Shown here piece by piece: positions 23,996-32,526 of a DNA stretch of 44,226 nt. Under the pieces are notes generated by a model. It worked only from the letters and a program-made list of their open reading frames with translations, was not told the origin of the DNA and ran no database searches. The position numbers and the translations under genes are program-made. The DNA is from Bacteroidales bacterium GP3 (GTDB lineage Bacteria; Bacteroidota; Bacteroidia; Bacteroidales; Muribaculaceae), in the NCBI GenBank assembly GCA_001701075.1, contig DAAK01000073.1:17695-61920 (forward strand), in the 5' to 3' direction. Position 1 is the first letter of the stretch; each line of letters starts with the position of its first letter.

Positions 23996-25363
23996 ATGGC
24001 AAACGTATTCTTCATAGCAAGGAAGACTATAAAAAACCATACAAATGGAGGCACTGTCCTCATGGTAGCCACAGCATTGGCTCTTTTGGTTGTGAATCTT
24101 CCTTTTCTTCACGATTTCTACAATGGACTTTGGACACATACAATTGCTCTTCGCGTAGGATCGTTCAATCTCTTTAGCCATCACGGACATTCAATGTCTA
24201 TTATGGACTTTATCAATGATGGCCTTATGGCTGTATTCTTCTTTTCTGTAGGTCTTGAGATCAAGCGTGAAGTGCTGGAAGGTGAACTCTCCTCTTTCCG
24301 CCAAGCGCTTCTCCCTATTGTGGCAGCTATTGGCGGCATGATTATTCCAGTAGGAATTTTCTTCCTCCTTGGACACGGAACCGATTATAGTCAAGGTGCA
24401 GCTATCCCAATGGCAACAGACATAGCTTTCTCTCTCGGTGTGCTTGCAATGCTTGGAAAAAGAGTTCCTATCGGATTGAAGATATTCCTAACCACTCTCG
24501 CGGTGGTAGATGATATAGGTGGAATCCTTGTGATTGCTATTTTCTATTCCGGACATATCGACTATGTTTCACTTCTATGGGCTGCCGGCCTTCTTACAAT
24601 CCTTATTATTGGTGGAATTTATGGTGTCCATTACAAGACTTTTTATGTGACAATTGGCATTCTCGTTTGGTTCCTATTCTTACAATCAGGAGTCCATCCT
24701 ACAATAGCCGGTGTGCTTGTAGCATTCTGTGTGCCTGCAAAACCAGTTTATGCTCCTAAAAAATATATCAAGACGATACGCCAATCTATCAGTCATTTCT
24801 CTCAAGAGGATGAAGAAAAACTCGACAGTAGAGGTATACTGAGTAAGGAGCAGACCAACTGGCTTAAAGAGATAGAATCAGCTTCCGATAAGGTGATATC
24901 TCCTCTTCAAGACCTTGAGGATTCTCTCCATCCTATTGTAAACTTTATAGTGGTGCCTCTTTTTGCATTTGCCAATGCAGGCATTTGGCTTGGCGACGTC
25001 AATGTAGCTGATATTTTTTCCGGTGTGTCTATTGCCATTATTGCGGGCTTGGTGCTTGGAAAATTCATAGGTATTTTCACATTCAGCTGGATTTGTATCA
25101 AAGCTAAGTTGGCTCCAATGCCCGAAGGAAGCACATGGGCTCAAATTGCGGCTGTTTCAGTTTTAGGTGGTATAGGATTCACGGTCTCTCTCTTCATCGC
25201 CAACCTTACTTTTGGTGAAGATGTCTATCTCTCGCAAATACTGAATAATGCTAAGTTGGGTATTCTGATTGGATCATTCTTAGCTGGTTTCCTTGGGTGG
25301 CTGTTCTTACATTTGACCCTTCCTAAGACCTCTGAGACTCAAGATTCAGATTCTTTTGATTAA
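23996..25363 (+). CDS. nhaA: Na+/H+ antiporter NhaA
   Basis: A 455-aa inner-membrane antiporter with about twelve hydrophobic segments. The essential aspartates are visible: D142 in MATDIAFSLGVLAML (E. coli D133) and D172-D173 in LAVVDDIGGILVI (E. coli D163-D164). FFFSVGLEIKREVLEGELSS, the pH-sensor region, and the C-terminal GGIGFTVSLFIANL are also typical. Residues about 265-305 form a longer hydrophilic loop (HFSQEDEEKLDSRG) than in the E. coli protein, as in many Bacteroidetes NhaA. It is alone on the plus strand, divergent from etfB and convergent with the PHP gene, and ends in a shared terminator. Confidence 0.95.
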   Translation: MANVFFIARKTIKNHTNGGTVLMVATALALLVVNLPFLHDFYNGLWTHTIALRVGSFNLFSHHGHSMSIMDFINDGLMAVFFFSVGLEIKREVLEGELSSFRQALLPIVAAIGGMIIPVGIFFLLGHGTDYSQGAAIPMATDIAFSLGVLAMLGKRVPIGLKIFLTTLAVVDDIGGILVIAIFYSGHIDYVSLLWAAGLLTILIIGGIYGVHYKTFYVTIGILVWFLFLQSGVHPTIAGVLVAFCVPAKPVYAPKKYIKTIRQSISHFSQEDEEKLDSRGILSKEQTNWLKEIESASDKVISPLQDLEDSLHPIVNFIVVPLFAFANAGIWLGDVNVADIFSGVSIAIIAGLVLGKFIGIFTFSWICIKAKLAPMPEGSTWAQIAAVSVLGGIGFTVSLFIANLTFGEDVYLSQILNNAKLGILIGSFLAGFLGWLFLHLTLPKTSETQDSDSFD

Positions 25364-25377
25364 TCATTAAAGCAAAT

Positions 25378-25428
25378 AAGTTTATAACAGAAAAGCGCAC
25401 AACCTGTGCGCTTTTCTGTTATAAACTT
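25378..25428. terminator. Bidirectional terminator with 24-bp perfect stem
   Basis: Arms 25378-25401 and 25405-25428 pair over 24 bp without a mismatch around a 3-base loop (ACC). The GC-rich inner part GCGCACA/TGTGCGC is followed by CTTTT on both strands. It serves nhaA (plus) and the PHP gene (minus), and contains the PHP stop codon (25419-25421) with its last two codons. Confidence 0.9.
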
Positions 25429-26219
25429 ACAATTTGATTTTCCATTCCATACTTACAAAGTCGATCAAGGGCTTCTTTATATCCTGATGCCACTTTCTCA
25501 GGATAATGGGCGTCAGTGCTTAATATTAGTTTTGCCCCATATTTCTTCAATAGAGGCCACCATCGTTCAGATGGGAAGAATCTTTTCCCTGTTTCATATT
25601 TTTTAGTATTTATTTCGATGATTACATCTTTCACAGTCGCTTTAGCTATCACTTGCTCCACTAAATCAGCATACCAATCTTGGTCTTCTAATTCCTCCCA
25701 AGCATGAGTTCCGTTATCTCCGATTTTATCAAGATGGGCTATGATATTAAATCCACCCGCTCCAAGCATTTCCATCTCAGTAGCAAAATAAGTTTCCACT
25801 ACATATCGTAAATCCCCATTATACTCTGACTCAAGATATTTAAGGAATCTGTCAGAAGGACCATCTACATCAACAGGCTTACCATCTTTTGTTTTTACGA
25901 AGTGAACCGAACCAATTCGATAATCGAGTGGTAGAGATTGGAAATAATTAGTATGAGGACCGAAATCTTCGGATATGTAGTCTATTTCCATTCCAGTAAG
26001 AATCCGTAAACTCTCGCCATATTTTTCTTTAAGTCGATTCGATTCTTTAATATAATCATTTACATCTTCAGCTTTCATGTTTGCTCCCGATGGACAGCAA
26101 ATAGGACTGTGCGGAGAAATACCCCAAACCTTGAATCCAGCATCTTTGGCAGCATCCGCTATATCAGCCATGCTGGAGCGCCCATCGCAAAATTCGGTGT
26201 GGCTATGATAATTTTTCAT
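25419..26219 (-). CDS. PHP-domain phosphatase, histidinol-phosphatase-like
   Basis: A 266-aa metal-dependent hydrolase of the PHP superfamily. The N-terminal metal motif is NYHSHTEFCDGRSS (H5, H7). Further metal ligands are likely in GISPHSP, TGMEIDYI, GSVHFVK, IIAHLDKIG and ILSTDAHYPEK. The layout matches HisK-type histidinol-phosphate phosphatases (HisJ family), but Bacteroidales carry several PHP proteins and no other his genes are nearby, so the substrate is open. It follows the PD40 gene by 10 bp. Its stop codon lies in the stem of the shared terminator. Confidence 0.82.
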   Translation of the reverse strand: MKNYHSHTEFCDGRSSMADIADAAKDAGFKVWGISPHSPICCPSGANMKAEDVNDYIKESNRLKEKYGESLRILTGMEIDYISEDFGPHTNYFQSLPLDYRIGSVHFVKTKDGKPVDVDGPSDRFLKYLESEYNGDLRYVVETYFATEMEMLGAGGFNIIAHLDKIGDNGTHAWEELEDQDWYADLVEQVIAKATVKDVIIEINTKKYETGKRFFPSERWWPLLKKYGAKLILSTDAHYPEKVASGYKEALDRLCKYGMENQIVSL

Positions 26220-26229
26220 ATTAAGCTTC

Positions 26230-27498
26230 CTATTCTTTCGTTTCTGCAGTTATGATAGAATTGCGCATTTTTTTTAGTTTTTCATTTTGCACCTCCCGTT
26301 GTTTCTCAAGGTCAAGAATTTGATTCTTAAGATCAGTAGAAGTTCCTGTTTTCTTATCCGTAGTATGATATTTCTTCCTTAAATCAGTTAGTTTCTTTTG
26401 GAGCGAGTTATGCTCTTCGAGAGCCTGCAGATATTGCTGCATATTGATTCTGGCACTCGATGACTTGAAGTCATTTACTTGCCGGGCTACCTTTCCTCCT
26501 GGCAAAGGAAACATGAAATCGGTACTTTCTTTTTTGTTATCCTTTTTGCTTCTTTCTTCTATTCCTTTAATAATTTCAGAATAATCTGTAGATGGGTTCT
26601 GAGTGACCTTGAAATCGTCGATCCTTGCCAAGGAGACTATATCTTCTTCTTCATCGGCAACATAATTCTTGCGCACATCATTGGTCTTGAAGACAAATAC
26701 TGTCAGTTTATCATCAAGTTGGTATCTGTCTGTGACCCACCATCCTATTCCATTCTCCTCATCAATTGCTATCATATATTCATTAAAGGGAGAATTAAAA
26801 GGATACCCTAATCCTATCGGCTGTCGAAATTCTCCTGAAGAAGGATCTTGGGTAGCGACAAAAAGGTCATAACCTCCCATACTTCCCTCTCCATCTCCCG
26901 AAAAATACAGAGTCACTCCATCGGTAAGCAGAAATGGATTGCGGACATTACCTCCTTCGTTGAGAACGCTTCCTACATTCACTGGCTTTTCCCAAGAGCC
27001 ATCCATAAGCTGCTCACTTTCCATAATGACTTCCTTGTGGTCTTCATCATTTTCAGACCAAAGCATCAAGTCGCCAGATTCGGAAGAATATGCAAAATCA
27101 GATTGATTACTCCTTTTCCTTAGAATCGAGGCATCAGGGTCGAGCAATTTTCCTCCAGTCGACGGAAGCTTTATATATTTCACAAAATCGGAGGCAGCCA
27201 CGTCGATTCTGTCAATAATTTCTATTTTCTGGACATTGTCGAGGGAACTTTCAGCAATATCAAGTTGACGTAAATATTTTTCCAACAACTCTTCTCCAGC
27301 TTCATTAGCATTCCTCTTTAAACTATTGGCATATTTATTGTATTTTTCTGCTGCCAGTTCAAAGTCATAGTTCATAAAGGCCTCACGGCCCTCACGCAAA
27401 AGGTCGGCCTTGGCCACTGGCAAGCCGCAAATGCATGTCATCACGCCAAGGATTAATCTGTATTCTATTTTATTAAATTTTTTTACCATTTTTGTCAT
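26230..27498 (-). CDS. Secreted PD40/TPR-like envelope protein
   Basis: A 422-aa exported protein. A signal peptide is visible (LILGVMTCICGLPVAKA), ending about residue 31. Residues about 32-80 look like a single TPR-like helical pair (REGREAFMNYDFELAAEKYNKYAN). The middle (about 110-280) has WD40-like PD40 beta-propeller elements (SDFAYSSESGDLMLWSEND, NPFLLTDGVTLYFSGDGEG, GGYDLFVATQD). The end (about 350-420) is a charged coiled coil (LQKKLTDLRKKYH, LEKQREVQNEKLKKMR). Bacteroidetes PD40 proteins often carry an OmpA domain; this one does not. Function unknown; probably periplasmic or outer-membrane associated. The ATG at 27489 is an alternative start. Confidence 0.75.
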   Translation of the reverse strand: MTKMVKKFNKIEYRLILGVMTCICGLPVAKADLLREGREAFMNYDFELAAEKYNKYANSLKRNANEAGEELLEKYLRQLDIAESSLDNVQKIEIIDRIDVAASDFVKYIKLPSTGGKLLDPDASILRKRSNQSDFAYSSESGDLMLWSENDEDHKEVIMESEQLMDGSWEKPVNVGSVLNEGGNVRNPFLLTDGVTLYFSGDGEGSMGGYDLFVATQDPSSGEFRQPIGLGYPFNSPFNEYMIAIDEENGIGWWVTDRYQLDDKLTVFVFKTNDVRKNYVADEEEDIVSLARIDDFKVTQNPSTDYSEIIKGIEERSKKDNKKESTDFMFPLPGGKVARQVNDFKSSSARINMQQYLQALEEHNSLQKKLTDLRKKYHTTDKKTGTSTDLKNQILDLEKQREVQNEKLKKMRNSIITAETKE

Positions 27499-27559
27499 AT
27501 TAGGAGCAAGTCCTACATAGATATAACAATTTTCTCCCCATTTGTATCAAGAAGAAAGA

Positions 27560-27593
27560 AGGGACAGGCACTTCAATAATAGTGTCTGTCCCT
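27560..27593 (-). terminator. Terminator of the mutAB operon
   Basis: A 12-bp stem (27560-27571 AGGGACAGGCAC with 27582-27593 GTGTCTGTCCCT, one G-U pair) and a 10-base loop. On the minus strand it is followed by the T-rich TTCTTTCTTCTTG. It starts 23 bp past the mutB stop. Confidence 0.75.
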
Positions 27594-27616
27594 GAATGGT
27601 GGAAATATGGAGGTGA

Positions 27617-29761
27617 TTACTCTGCTGTCTGCTCGTTGAGGAGACGAATCATTTCAATCGCGCTCTTCGGGATGCGTGTGCCAGGGCCGAAGATAGCTGC
27701 AACCCCTGCATTATACAGGAAGTCGTAGTCTTGAGCGGGAATTACACCACCAGCTGTAACAAGGATATCTTCGCGGCCAAGCTTCTTGAGCTCCTCGATC
27801 ACCTGGGGAACAAGAGTCTTGTGTCCTGCAGCAAGTGAGCTGACTCCAAGGATATGGACGTCGTTCTCTACAGCCTGGCGAGCTGCTTCTGCCGGAGTCT
27901 GGAAGAGAGGACCCATGTCAACGTCAAATCCGCAGTCGGCATAGCCGGTAGCTACTACCTTTGCACCACGGTCGTGACCGTCCTGACCCATCTTCGCGAT
28001 CATGATACGCGGCTGGCGACCTTCGCGTTTTGCGAAATCTGCCACTGCCTTGCGGGCTTCCTCGAATTCAGGATCACCCTTTTCTTCGCTTGAATACACG
28101 CCTGATATTGTTTTGATGATTGCTTTATAACGTCCTACAACTGCCTCGCATGCATCGGAGATTTCTCCAAGAGAAGCGCGAAGACCAGCAGCCTTGACAG
28201 CCAAATCAAGGAGATTGCCCTTGCTTGGATCCTTCACAGCCTCTGTGATGTCGGCGAGTGCTTTCTGAACGGCTGCCTCATCACGGTTCTTGCGGAGTTC
28301 CTCAAGACGTCCACACTGTTCGTTGCGAACCTCTGTATTGTCGATTTCAAGAATATCGATTGGATCCTCATGGTCAAGACGATACTTGTTGATACCGATG
28401 ATTGCCTGCTTGCCGGAGTCGATGCGAGCCTGTGTGCGAGCAGCAGCCTCTTCGATCTTCATCTTTGGCAGACCGGTCTCGATAGCCTTAGCCATACCAC
28501 CGAGTTTCTCGATTTCTTCAATGTGAGCCCAAGCCTTCTCTGCTATCTCGTTAGTAAGAGCTTCTACATAATAGCTACCGCCCCATGGGTCCACCTGCTT
28601 AGTGACATAAGTTTCTTCCTGGATGTAGATCTGGGTATTACGAGCGATACGAGCAGAGAAATCTGTAGGAAGTGCAATTGCCTCATCAAGTGCGTTGGTA
28701 TGCAGTGACTGAGTGTGTCCGAGCACAGCTCCCATTGCCTCAACGCAAGTACGTCCTACGTTGTTGAAAGGATCCTGCTCTGTGAGCGACCAACCTGATG
28801 TCTGTGAGTGAGTGCGGAGTGCAAGTGACTTCGGGTTCTTCGGGTTGAACTGCTTTACAATCTTTGCCCAGAGCATACGGGCAGCACGCATCTTTGCGAT
28901 TTCCATGAAGTAGTTCATAGAGATGCCCCAGAAGAAGCTCAAACGAGGAGCGAAAGAGTCGATATCCATGCCTGCGTTGACGCCAGCGCGCAGATATTCC
29001 AGACCGTCAGCGAGTGTATAAGCAAGCTCGATGTCGGCTGTTGCACCTGCCTCCTGCATGTGATAGCCGGAGATAGAGATGGAGTTAAACTTAGGCATGT
29101 TCTTTGAAGTATATTCAAATATGTCAGCGATAATCTTCATTGAGAATGCTGGCGGATATATATAGGTGTTGCGCACCATGAACTCCTTGAGGATATCGTT
29201 CTGGATAGTACCGGCCATTTCCTCAAGTTTCACGCCCTGTTCAAGACCTGCATTGATATAGAATGCGAGCACTGGAAGCACTGCACCATTCATGGTCATT
29301 GACACAGACATTTTGCCCAATGGAATGCCATCGAAGAGAACTTTCATATCTTCGATTGAGCAGATAGACACACCTGCCTTTCCTACGTCGCCTACTACAC
29401 GTTCGTGGTCCGCGTCATATCCGCGGTGTGTCGGAAGGTCGAATGCTACTGACAGACCTTTCTGACCTGATGCAAGGTTACGGCGATAGAATGCATTAGA
29501 TTCAGCAGCTGTGGAGAATCCTGCATACTGACGGATGGTCCAAGGACGCATCGGGTACATACCGCTGTATGGGCCTCTCAGGAATGGAGGAAGACCTGCA
29601 GCATAGTCAAGGTGCTCCAGACCCTCAAGATCCTCTTTTGTATAGATAGGCTTTACGGGAATAAGTTCCGCGGTGAGCCATTCCTCCCCTTTCTCCACCG
29701 GAGCGGCAGCGGCGGGAGTCACTACCTTATTAATATCTATTTCTTTAAAATTCGGTCTCAT
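27617..29761 (-). CDS. mutB: Methylmalonyl-CoA mutase, large (catalytic) subunit
   Basis: A 714-aa adenosylcobalamin enzyme that interconverts succinyl-CoA and (R)-methylmalonyl-CoA on the way to propionate. The TIM-barrel substrate domain covers about 40-560 (GPYSGMYPMRPWTIRQYAGFS, SVSMTMNGAVLPVLAFYI, ISGYHMQEAGATADIELAYTL, RTHSQTSGWSLTEQDPFNN). The C-terminal B12-binding Rossmann domain has the base-off ligand motif DGHDRGAKVV, then GVSSLAAGHKTLVPQV and TAGGVIPAQDY. It follows mutA by 9 bp. Neither the epimerase nor the MeaB chaperone gene is in the window. Confidence 0.96.
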   Translation of the reverse strand: MRPNFKEIDINKVVTPAAAAPVEKGEEWLTAELIPVKPIYTKEDLEGLEHLDYAAGLPPFLRGPYSGMYPMRPWTIRQYAGFSTAAESNAFYRRNLASGQKGLSVAFDLPTHRGYDADHERVVGDVGKAGVSICSIEDMKVLFDGIPLGKMSVSMTMNGAVLPVLAFYINAGLEQGVKLEEMAGTIQNDILKEFMVRNTYIYPPAFSMKIIADIFEYTSKNMPKFNSISISGYHMQEAGATADIELAYTLADGLEYLRAGVNAGMDIDSFAPRLSFFWGISMNYFMEIAKMRAARMLWAKIVKQFNPKNPKSLALRTHSQTSGWSLTEQDPFNNVGRTCVEAMGAVLGHTQSLHTNALDEAIALPTDFSARIARNTQIYIQEETYVTKQVDPWGGSYYVEALTNEIAEKAWAHIEEIEKLGGMAKAIETGLPKMKIEEAAARTQARIDSGKQAIIGINKYRLDHEDPIDILEIDNTEVRNEQCGRLEELRKNRDEAAVQKALADITEAVKDPSKGNLLDLAVKAAGLRASLGEISDACEAVVGRYKAIIKTISGVYSSEEKGDPEFEEARKAVADFAKREGRQPRIMIAKMGQDGHDRGAKVVATGYADCGFDVDMGPLFQTPAEAARQAVENDVHILGVSSLAAGHKTLVPQVIEELKKLGREDILVTAGGVIPAQDYDFLYNAGVAAIFGPGTRIPKSAIEMIRLLNEQTAE

Positions 29762-29770
29762 GTTGGCGGA

Positions 29771-31621
29771 TTATTTGAGGAGTTTCGCATTGAAGTCCAC
29801 GAGAGTGTCAAGCACGTTGACGCGTACGTGGATGAAGTTTTCGATTCCCTGAGCCTTAAGCTCTTCCATACATGCAGGAGCACCGGCAACTACGAACATT
29901 GCACGTCCGGCAAGTTCCTTGAATGCCTCAGGAGCATATTCTGCATATTCATCATCGCTTGAGCAGAGCACAACTACGTCAGCGCCCTTTTCCATAGCAG
30001 CGTCAACACCTTCCTTAACAGTAGCAAAACCATTGTTGTCGATGATTTCGTAGCCTGCGCAACCAAAGAAGTTGCCGGAGAATTGTGCACGAGCAAGACG
30101 CATAGCAAGGTTGCCGATTGTAAGCATGAATACTTTCGGACGATTTGCTGCACGCTCGGTGTCAAGACGGAGTTGCTCAAATTGGCTTGCAGCGCGGTCA
30201 AAGTTCAGATATTCAACAGCGCCATCGGCAGCTTCTCCACATCCGCAACCACAAGCGCAACCTTCGTTCTTGATCTTGTCAAGAGCCATTTCGTTGACAT
30301 TTGGATATTGGTTTGTGCCGAGGAGTATTTCCTTTCTGCGGGCAACGTCAACATGACGCTTAACGCCGCTTTCATTCACCTTAGCCTGAATCTCACCCTT
30401 CTTCAGCATCTCGTAGAATCCTCCGTTGTCTTCCACTTCATTGAAGACTTTCCATGCCTGAGTAGCGATGGAAGAAGTGAGGGTCTCGATATAATAGCTG
30501 CCACCTGCCGGGTCTACAACCTTATTAAGGTGTGACTCATCACGGAGAAGGTGCTGCTGGTTGCGTGCGATTCTCTCGCTGAATTCGTCAGGAGTTGTAT
30601 ATACAAGGTCGAACGGAAGAGTTTCGATAGAATCAACTCCAGCCAAAGCTGCGCTCATTGTCTCTGTCATTGAACGGAGAAGATTGACATGAGCGTCATA
30701 TATAGTCATATTGAATTCGCTTGTCATAGCGTGAACGGCCATCTTGCAGCATGCTTCGTCAGCTCCATAGGCTTTTACAATTTCTGCCCAAAGCATACGG
30801 CCAGCGCGGAACTTAGCAAGCTCCATGAAATAATTGGAGCTGATGCCCATATTGAATTTGATGCGCTTGTTTACCTCGCAAGGAGTAAGGCCAGCCTCAG
30901 TCATGAGGGTCATCCATTCAGCGCCCCATGCAAGAGCATATCCAAGTTCCTGGGTGATGTATGCACCGGCATTGTTGAGAAGGAAGCTGTCTACAGCAAA
31001 GCAACGGAGACCTTCTACAGGCTTGACAGCCTCGTATACTGCAAGTGCAGTCTCTTTGAGGTCTTTCGGGAATTCAAGGCCGTGTTTGAGAAGACGCTTG
31101 AAGGGGTTAAATCCGATACTACCCTTGAAAGAATCCTTTGCTCTGGCTTTTTCTACGAGCTCAACGAGAGCCTTAGCCATCTCTTCAGCCTTGCGAGGGC
31201 AGCAAATGACGTTAACTTCTACCTTGCTGAGGTCAATGCCTTTGAGAACGGCTGCAAGATCAGAAGCCTCAAGACCACGCATGCTTATGCCAAGAGATTC
31301 CACTCCCTTGTCGATAGCGTGCTTTGCATTGGCATTGATTTCTTCGGCTGTATTACCGAGAATTTGTTGACGGATTAGCCAGTCATTGTTAGTCTTTGTT
31401 CCTCTTACATAAGGATACTGGCCAGGCATTGAGCCTACTGATGGAAGACCTTCGATATCTTCCTTGCGATAGAAAGGCATGACATTGAAGCCTTCGTTGG
31501 TGCGCCATACGAGCTTCTTGTTGAAGTCTGCGCCCTTTAGATCGACATTGATCTTCGCCATCCATTCTTCGGTGGATACCGGCGGGAACATGTCAAACAG
31601 TTTTTCTTTCTTTTCTGCCAT
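29771..31621 (-). CDS. mutA: Methylmalonyl-CoA mutase, small subunit, with Cys-rich insert
   Basis: A 616-aa non-catalytic partner of MutB. It keeps the mutase barrel outline (PYVRGTKTNNDWLIRQQIL, FNMGISSNYFMELAKFRAGRMLWAEIV, VVDPAGGSYYIETLTSSIATQAW) and a degenerate C-terminal B12-type domain without the DxHxxG histidine motif, as expected for this subunit. Odd feature: C455, C457, C459 and C461 form a CxCxCxC run (GCACGCGCGEA, bases 30239-30259) in the linker before the C-terminal domain. It is first in the operon, with a likely promoter and hairpin in the leader. The family call is firm; the role of the cysteines is unknown. Confidence 0.94.
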   Translation of the reverse strand: MAEKKEKLFDMFPPVSTEEWMAKINVDLKGADFNKKLVWRTNEGFNVMPFYRKEDIEGLPSVGSMPGQYPYVRGTKTNNDWLIRQQILGNTAEEINANAKHAIDKGVESLGISMRGLEASDLAAVLKGIDLSKVEVNVICCPRKAEEMAKALVELVEKARAKDSFKGSIGFNPFKRLLKHGLEFPKDLKETALAVYEAVKPVEGLRCFAVDSFLLNNAGAYITQELGYALAWGAEWMTLMTEAGLTPCEVNKRIKFNMGISSNYFMELAKFRAGRMLWAEIVKAYGADEACCKMAVHAMTSEFNMTIYDAHVNLLRSMTETMSAALAGVDSIETLPFDLVYTTPDEFSERIARNQQHLLRDESHLNKVVDPAGGSYYIETLTSSIATQAWKVFNEVEDNGGFYEMLKKGEIQAKVNESGVKRHVDVARRKEILLGTNQYPNVNEMALDKIKNEGCACGCGCGEAADGAVEYLNFDRAASQFEQLRLDTERAANRPKVFMLTIGNLAMRLARAQFSGNFFGCAGYEIIDNNGFATVKEGVDAAMEKGADVVVLCSSDDEYAEYAPEAFKELAGRAMFVVAGAPACMEELKAQGIENFIHVRVNVLDTLVDFNAKLLK

Positions 31622-31669
31622 AATTAAATAGCTTGTTATGAATGCTAATGATTGATCATTTCATGGTCG

Positions 31670-31708
31670 TCAGGTCTGAAAAAGCCCATTTTTTGAGCTT
31701 CATCCTGA
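31670..31708 (-). promoter_or_regulatory. Hairpin at the predicted 5' end of the mutA transcript
   Basis: Outer arms TCAGG (31670-31674) and CCTGA (31704-31708) and inner arms AAGC (31682-31685) and GCTT (31697-31700) give a hairpin. On the minus strand the inner part reads AAGCTC-loop-GGGCTT (6 bp with one G-U). If transcription starts near 31710, it forms the very start of the mRNA leader. Its core is shared with 7256-7287. I see no B12 riboswitch motif. Confidence 0.45.
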
Positions 31709-31716
31709 TTTTGTCG

Positions 31717-31724
31717 CAAATTTA
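31717..31724 (-). promoter_or_regulatory. Candidate -7 box of the mutA promoter
   Basis: TAAATTTG on the minus strand matches TAnnTTTG and sits about 96 bp upstream of the mutA ATG. The region 20 bp further upstream is AT-rich without a clear TTTG, so the -33 box is weak or absent. Confidence 0.4.
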
Positions 31725-31804
31725 ATCATTTTTTTTTGAATAAAGAAATCTAAACCCCATAAAAAACGTTATTAGCAAGCTAAAAAAATTTACAAATGAT
31801 AAAA

Positions 31805-31836
31805 AAATATGCCGCGGTGCATTCCGCGACATATTT
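31805..31836 (-). terminator. Terminator of the MFS/ATPase operon
   Basis: A 13-bp stem (31805-31817 with 31824-31836, one mismatch) and a 6-base loop (TGCATT). On the minus strand it is followed by TTTTTTTATC. It lies 17 bp past the stop of the ABC ATPase gene. Confidence 0.85.
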
Positions 31837-31852
31837 ACGTTGATATTTATGC

Positions 31853-32524
31853 TCATATTTCATCGATTAGTTCCTTGTCTCTGCACCGTAGCACTCGGGC
31901 TGGAAAATCATCGCAAAGTTGAAGGTTATGGGTAGCCATCAATATTGAATGGCCTTCAGCCGCAAGGCTATGTAGCAGACTCACTATGGTGATTCCGGTC
32001 TGCGGATCGAGATTTCCTGTTGGCTCATCCGCAAGTATAAGCTTTGGATTGTTAAGGAGTGCCCTTGCTATGACAATTCGCTGCTGCTCACCACCTGAAA
32101 GTTCGTGGGGCATCTTGTAGCTTTTATGTGCCATTCCTACGTCAATAAGCACATCCTCTATGCGTTGGTCCATCTCTGCCTTGTTGCGCCAACCAGTAGC
32201 TTTGAGCACAAACGATAGGTTCTCATAGACTGATCTGTCTTGAAGCAGTTGGAAATCTTGAAATACTATGCCTATATTCCTACGAAGATATGGTATTTGC
32301 TTCTTTTTTATATTCAGCATATCATATTCCAATACATCTGCCTTTTCCCCGGAATAAATAGGAACTTCAGCATACATAGACTTGAGTAAGCTGCTTTTGC
32401 CACTCCCGACGCGACCCACAAGATAGCAGAATTCACCTTCCCCAATGGAGAAGGTGATGTTCTTTAATACAGTTTTCTCGGCCCGATGAATCTCGACACC
32501 TTTATATTCAATGATCTTTGACAT
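31853..32524 (-). CDS. ftsE: FtsE-like ABC transporter ATP-binding protein
   Basis: A 223-aa ABC ATPase. Walker A is GRVGSGKSS, the Q-loop region is FQDFQLLQDRSVYEN, the signature is LSGGEQQR, Walker B is LILADEPTGNLD and the switch His is in MATHN. It resembles FtsE and LolD/MacB-type ATPases; GRVGSGKSS instead of GPSGSGKST is typical of Bacteroidetes FtsE. The permease partner (FtsX) is not beside it: the upstream gene is an MFS transporter with a 2-bp gap. The ATG at 32524 is preferred over a GTG at 32530 that would overlap the MFS stop. If it is FtsE, it would regulate cell-wall hydrolases at division through FtsX encoded elsewhere. Confidence 0.75.
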   Translation of the reverse strand: MSKIIEYKGVEIHRAEKTVLKNITFSIGEGEFCYLVGRVGSGKSSLLKSMYAEVPIYSGEKADVLEYDMLNIKKKQIPYLRRNIGIVFQDFQLLQDRSVYENLSFVLKATGWRNKAEMDQRIEDVLIDVGMAHKSYKMPHELSGGEQQRIVIARALLNNPKLILADEPTGNLDPQTGITIVSLLHSLAAEGHSILMATHNLQLCDDFPARVLRCRDKELIDEI

Positions 32525-32526
32525 TA

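Noticed and set aside
30689..31378. Long plus-strand open frames opposite mutA (229 and 178 aa).
   Set aside because: They lie wholly within the well-matched mutA coding sequence, show no recognisable motif and have no promoter; they are antisense shadows.
31622..31852. Cobalamin riboswitch before the B12-dependent mutase.
   Set aside because: The leader is under 100 bases and no B12-box motif is visible; B12 riboswitches are usually found on uptake and synthesis genes, about 200 bases long.
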